Part shown: positions 60,627 to 64,000 of the stretch, piece after piece
How positions within the stretch are numbered: the first letter of the stretch is position 1
Layout: each line of letters opens with the position of its first letter
From: Psychrobacillus sp048572895
GTDB taxonomy: Bacteria; Bacillota; Bacilli; Bacillales_A; Planococcaceae
Reading direction: 5' to 3'
DNA length: 64,000 nucleotides
Assembly (NCBI RefSeq): GCF_048572895.1
Contig: NZ_CP183878.1
Location: forward strand, 3,348,001 to 3,412,000
Made by a program: the position numbers and the translations under genes
Notes under the pieces: generated by a model
What the model saw: the letters and a program-made list of their open reading frames with translations, nothing else
Database searches by the model: none
What the model was told of the DNA's origin: nothing

Positions 60627-61820
60627 ATGAAAGAAGTAGTAATTGTAGAAGGCGTTCGTACTGCAATTGGAAAGCTCGGCGGCTCGCTAATGACACAGAC
60701 CGCTGATTACTTAGGTGCTGCTGTTATAAAAGAATTACTGGATCGTACTCAAATCGATCCTAGTGAAGTGGATGAAGTAATATTAGGTCAAGCAAAACAA
60801 AGTGCTGATCAGTCCAATGTTGCTCGCCTTGCTTCATTACGTGCAGATATTCCACTTGAAGTGCCCGGTTACACGGTACATCGCCAATGCGGATCTGGCT
60901 TACAATCCATTAATAATGCTGCACAGCAGATTGCACTTGGATTAAGCGATGTGATAATTGCTGGGGGTACAGAATCGATGAGTACAGCACCCTACTATAT
61001 TCGCAATGCAAGGTACGGGCTAAATGTAGGAAATAGCCAAATTCTAGATCCGAATACAGAAAGTCAGCCCGGCTCACAGCCAGAATCATATGGTCTAAAA
61101 ACAATGGGTGAGACAGCTGAAAATTTAGCTGAAAAATACTCCATTTCTCGTGAAGCACAAGATGCATTTGCTTATCAAAGTCAAGAACGTACTGCTAATG
61201 CTATTAAAAACGGCTACTTTGAAAAACAAATTGTTCCCTATGAGATTAAAACACGTAAAACAACTGAAATATTTAAGGTAGATGAGCATCCACGATTAAC
61301 ACCTTTAGAAAAGCTCGCTACTTTAAAACCAGTTTTCCGTGAGGGCGGATCTGTAACTGCTGCTAATGCTAGTGGTCGTAATGATGGAGCCGCAGCACTT
61401 CTAGTAATGTCAAAAGAAAAAGCCGAACAGCTAGGTCTTCAGCCAAAGGTTAAAATCATCGCTCAAGCAGCTGCTGGTGTGGACCCTTCTATCATGGGTA
61501 TTGGACCTGTTCCAGCAACACGAAAAGCATTAAAACAAGCTGGCCTTTCCATTGAAGACATCGATGTGATTGAACTAAATGAAGCCTTCGCTTCCCAATC
61601 ACTGGCAGTTATCGAAGAACTAGGTTTAGATCAAAACAAAGTAAATCCTAATGGTGGAGCTATTGCAATGGGACATCCTATTGGTGCAACTGGAGCTATT
61701 TTAATGACAAAACTTATCCATGAATTAGAGCGTACCGGCAAGCGTTATGGGTTAGTTACATTATGTATCGCTGGTGGACTTGGCATAACAACAATTGTTG
61801 AAAATTGCCAATCAAAATAA
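60627..61820 (+). CDS. Thiolase (3-oxoadipyl-CoA thiolase or acetyl-CoA acetyltransferase)
   Basis: 397 residues. Nucleophile Cys in HRQCGSGLQSI, base His in NPNGGAIAMGHPIGATGA, and second Cys in LCIAGGLGI. It would split 3-oxoadipyl-CoA into acetyl-CoA and succinyl-CoA at the end of the beta-ketoadipate pathway (PcaF role). The acetoacetyl-CoA form cannot be excluded by sequence alone. AAGGAGGAATAACC start site, 12 bases after subunit B, and a strong terminator after. Confidence 0.9.
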   Translation: MKEVVIVEGVRTAIGKLGGSLMTQTADYLGAAVIKELLDRTQIDPSEVDEVILGQAKQSADQSNVARLASLRADIPLEVPGYTVHRQCGSGLQSINNAAQQIALGLSDVIIAGGTESMSTAPYYIRNARYGLNVGNSQILDPNTESQPGSQPESYGLKTMGETAENLAEKYSISREAQDAFAYQSQERTANAIKNGYFEKQIVPYEIKTRKTTEIFKVDEHPRLTPLEKLATLKPVFREGGSVTAANASGRNDGAAALLVMSKEKAEQLGLQPKVKIIAQAAAGVDPSIMGIGPVPATRKALKQAGLSIEDIDVIELNEAFASQSLAVIEELGLDQNKVNPNGGAIAMGHPIGATGAILMTKLIHELERTGKRYGLVTLCIAGGLGITTIVENCQSK

Positions 61821-61851
61821 AAGAAAAATCTCTAAAGAGATTTTTCTTTTA
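61818..61851 (+). terminator. Terminator of the CoA-transferase/thiolase operon
   Basis: AAAAGAAAAATCTCT and AGAGATTTTTCTTTT pair over 15 bp. Confidence 0.9.
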
Positions 61852-61896
61852 GGAATATATGTAAACGCTTTAATATCAACAACAATCAAAGTAAGA

Positions 61897-62217
61897 TTAT
61901 TTAGCTATTTTTTCTAAGTATCTTTTCTGCGCAGATTTTAAAGCTACAATTACCGCTCCACTCGATGGAGCCATATAATGCTCTTCAATACGCTCGATTA
62001 AAATATTGATATCAGACGTAAAGTCAAAGTCTATTAACATGCGTTTAAAGAAATTTTGCGCTAACTCTGTTATGAATGTAAATTCGGCATCTACTATGTT
62101 ATGTGTTAGTTTATCGATTTCAAGCACAATACCTGCGTGCTTATAGGTTTCGTACATAGCTGTACCTTGTGGAGCTTTTGCGTATGCAGTTACTAATAAA
62201 GTATTTAATTGTTGCAT
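61897..62217 (-). CDS. DUF3870-type conserved protein
   Basis: 106 residues: TLLVTAYAKAPQGTAMYETY, LEIDKLTHNIVDAEFTFITE and FKRMLIDFD, resembling the DUF3870 family of unknown function often found near catabolic and transport genes. AACGGAGGTCCTATTT precedes the ATG. It points against the neighbouring genes, between the thiolase and an AtoE-type transporter. Function unknown. Confidence 0.7.
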   Translation of the reverse strand: MQQLNTLLVTAYAKAPQGTAMYETYKHAGIVLEIDKLTHNIVDAEFTFITELAQNFFKRMLIDFDFTSDINILIERIEEHYMAPSSGAVIVALKSAQKRYLEKIAK

Positions 62218-62370
62218 AAATAGGACCTCCGTTAATTTTAACTAGATACATTTTAACATAGTTATTTTGAAAATTAGGCATTGTTATATAAATAAGATTA
62301 AATTGTTCAAATTACAAAAATTTATATGGGAGTAATTGTTGTTCATTTAACAATTTTAGGGGGATTTTAT

Positions 62371-63705
62371 ATGGAAAAAATGACAAACTTTTTCACGTCT
62401 ATTATGAGAAAGTATTTACCAGATCCATTCGTCTTTGCGATTGGATTAACGATATTAACATTTATTTTAGCACTTATCATCGAGGATATTTCATTCCTCA
62501 ATTTAACAACTTCTTGGGGTGACGGTTTTTGGAACCTTTTAGCCTTCACTACACAAATGGCTGTCATTCTAGCAATGGGTTATGTACTAGCAACAGCTCC
62601 AATTACGGATCGATTCTTGAATAAGATTGCTACAATGGTACATACGCCAAAAGCAGCAATAATTGTTGCAACATTAGTAGGTGGAATTGGTAGTTACTTA
62701 AACTGGGGATTCGGACTAGTTATCGGTGGTATTATCGCAAAAAAATTAGCACTAAAAGTAAAAGGAGTCCATTATCCATTAATAATCGCTGCTGCTTATT
62801 CTGGTTTCACATTTTATGGATTAGGTCTTTCTGCTTCTATTCCAATTCTAATCTCCACACCGGGGCATTTCTTGGAAGAGAATATGGGTCTTATCGCTTT
62901 ATCTGAGACTATTTTTAGTTTACCAATGATTCTTACAACTATTTTCTTATTAATCACATTACCATTATTCAATGCAATGCTACATCCGAAAGAAGCAAAA
63001 AATGTAAAAGAAATTGACCCTGCTTTACACGCTGATACGAAAAAGCTAAAAATAAATGTATTAGGAGAAGACAATACATTCGCTCACAAAATAAATAATA
63101 GTCGAATCCTTTCTTATACGATTGGTGCTTTAGGTATTATTTATGTAGTAATTCACTTTGCAAATGGGAAATCATTAGACTTAAATATCCTTAACTTTAT
63201 GGTCTTATTCCTAGGGATTATTTTACTTGGTACTCCCGCAAAATATACAGAGCATTTATCAGATGGTATCAAAACTGTATCAGGTATTATTCTTCAATTC
63301 CCATTCTATGCTGGTATTATGGCAATCATGGCAGCATCGGGTCTAGTGGATACAATTTCACAAGTTTTTGTTGATATCTCCACGGAGCATTCACTACCGT
63401 TCTGGGGCTTGATTAGTTCGTTCTTCATTAACTTCTTTGCACCTTCTGGAGGGGGGCACTGGGCAGTACAAGGTCCATTCATGATTGAAGCAGCTAAAGA
63501 GTTGGGAGCTTCACTTGGGGAGACTTCCATGTCTGTTATGCTTGGGAATGCTTGGAATGATTTAGTACAACCATTCTGGATTTTACCAGCACTAGCACTA
63601 TCTCGTTTAAAACTAAAAGATATTATGGGCTTCTTAGTTATGATTATGTTTTATGTTGGAATTGTTTATATCGTTGCTACACTAGCTTGGTCTTACCTAG
63701 GCTAA
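62371..63705 (+). CDS. Short-chain fatty acid transporter AtoE-type
   Basis: 444 residues from ATG 62371 (MEKMTNFFTSIMRKYLPDPF), with TTTAGGGGGATTTTAT upstream. About 12 spans. YLPDPFVFAIGLTILTF and FAPSGGGHWAVQGPFMIEAA are family features of AtoE/TIGR00366 permeases for short-chain fatty acids. It probably imports carboxylates; a CMD-family gene follows at 60 bases. Confidence 0.9.
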   Translation: MEKMTNFFTSIMRKYLPDPFVFAIGLTILTFILALIIEDISFLNLTTSWGDGFWNLLAFTTQMAVILAMGYVLATAPITDRFLNKIATMVHTPKAAIIVATLVGGIGSYLNWGFGLVIGGIIAKKLALKVKGVHYPLIIAAAYSGFTFYGLGLSASIPILISTPGHFLEENMGLIALSETIFSLPMILTTIFLLITLPLFNAMLHPKEAKNVKEIDPALHADTKKLKINVLGEDNTFAHKINNSRILSYTIGALGIIYVVIHFANGKSLDLNILNFMVLFLGIILLGTPAKYTEHLSDGIKTVSGIILQFPFYAGIMAIMAASGLVDTISQVFVDISTEHSLPFWGLISSFFINFFAPSGGGHWAVQGPFMIEAAKELGASLGETSMSVMLGNAWNDLVQPFWILPALALSRLKLKDIMGFLVMIMFYVGIVYIVATLAWSYLG

Positions 63706-63707
63706 TA

Positions 63708-63745
63708 AAAAAAGGGCCTTTGTTTTCATAACATCGGCTCTTTTC
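63708..63745 (+). terminator. Weak terminator after AtoE-type gene
   Basis: AAAAGGGCC and GGCTCTTTT pair with one G-U, loop about 17 bases. Confidence 0.45.
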
Positions 63746-63765
63746 ATTTAAATGGAGGTTTCGTT

Positions 63766-64000
63766 ATGCACTCTTTACTTAGGGATTCTCATCTATCTAA
63801 AAAGGATAAGGCTTTACTATTAGTCGGTTTATTTGCTGCTCGTCGCGAGGAACAGGCTATGCTTCACTTTACAGAAGTAGCTATTGAGGCTGGTAATACG
63901 GTCAATGAAATTGCTGAACTAATTTCTGCTGCTATTATTTCTCGTGGAATCCCGACTTGGTTATCAGGTATCGAGGCTATTTCTAAAGCAATTGAACTAA
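63766..64000 (+). CDS. CMD-family protein, cut by the window end
   Basis: Starts MHSLLRDSHLSKKDKALLLV after TGGAGGTTTCGTT and runs off the window after 78 codons. LLVGLFAARREEQAMLHFTE and AGNTVNEIAELISAAII resemble the carboxymuconolactone-decarboxylase/AhpD-like family and the protein at 58569 (ISRGIPTWLSGIEAI echoes LLTAGIPSWFEISDAL). Likely co-transcribed with the transporter. Confidence 0.7.
   Translation, partial: MHSLLRDSHLSKKDKALLLVGLFAARREEQAMLHFTEVAIEAGNTVNEIAELISAAIISRGIPTWLSGIEAISKAIEL

Overview
The window looks like a chromosome segment of a low-GC Gram-positive spore-former-type bacterium of the order Bacillales, most probably a Planococcaceae/Bacillaceae relative. Supporting signs are strong AAGGAGG-type ribosome binding sites, a CIRCE element before groESL, a guanine riboswitch, DnaA boxes of the TTATCCACA type, and a gene order (groEL-groES-ydiL-rex-ydiF ... 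tsaD-rimI-tsaB-tsaE) that follows Bacillus subtilis. The family assignment is inference; no rRNA or tRNA gene was seen.

Layout. 1-8.3 kb: a DNA glycosylase (alkA), a three-gene stress-signalling module resembling B. cereus RsbY/RsbM/RsbK, a conserved hypothetical protein and the UV endonuclease uvsE. 8.3-15.8 kb: an accessory stretch with a secreted acidic protein built of 26-residue repeats, then a strikingly GC-rich pair (GH3 glycosidase and parallel beta-helix lipoprotein), with a tyrosine-recombinase C-terminal remnant just beyond. 15.8-21 kb: the nupNOPQ guanosine ABC importer behind a promoter with PurR-type boxes, a guanine riboswitch and a terminator. 21.3-25.2 kb: a GT39-like membrane glycosyltransferase, a UvrA fragment, a triple-domain RidA protein and several interspersed repeats. 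25.3-31.7 kb: a seven-gene operon (two NMT1/THI5-fold proteins, an APH-type kinase, ABC permease and ATPase, a MerR regulator and a rhodanese) behind a MerR-type promoter.

31.9-43 kb is the conserved core: groESL, a CPBP protease, rex, ydiF, a membrane-anchored HTH protein, a DinB-like protein, a DnaA-box cluster, the tRNA t6A operon tsaE-tsaB-rimI-tsaD, yugN and an SGNH esterase. 43.1-51 kb: an acyltransferase, a type I toxin with a likely antisense RNA, purU, a divergent Fur-controlled siderophore importer without its ATPase, and two LysM-3D cell-wall proteins.

51-64 kb is an aromatic-catabolism region. It holds an IclR regulator and FMN reductase, muconate cycloisomerase, a DASS transporter, catechol 1,2-dioxygenase, a second IclR regulator, an enol-lactonase-like hydrolase, a carboxymuconolactone-decarboxylase-like (CMD) protein, CoA-transferase A/B and a thiolase. 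Together these give most of the catechol branch of the beta-ketoadipate pathway. A DUF3870 protein, an AtoE-type transporter and a second, cut-off CMD protein follow.

Besides genes, the window carries three families of intergenic repeats (at about 6.2/25.1/31.8 kb, 8.5/24.9 kb and 15.7/34.2 kb) and three gene remnants (integrase, UvrA, old yellow enzyme).
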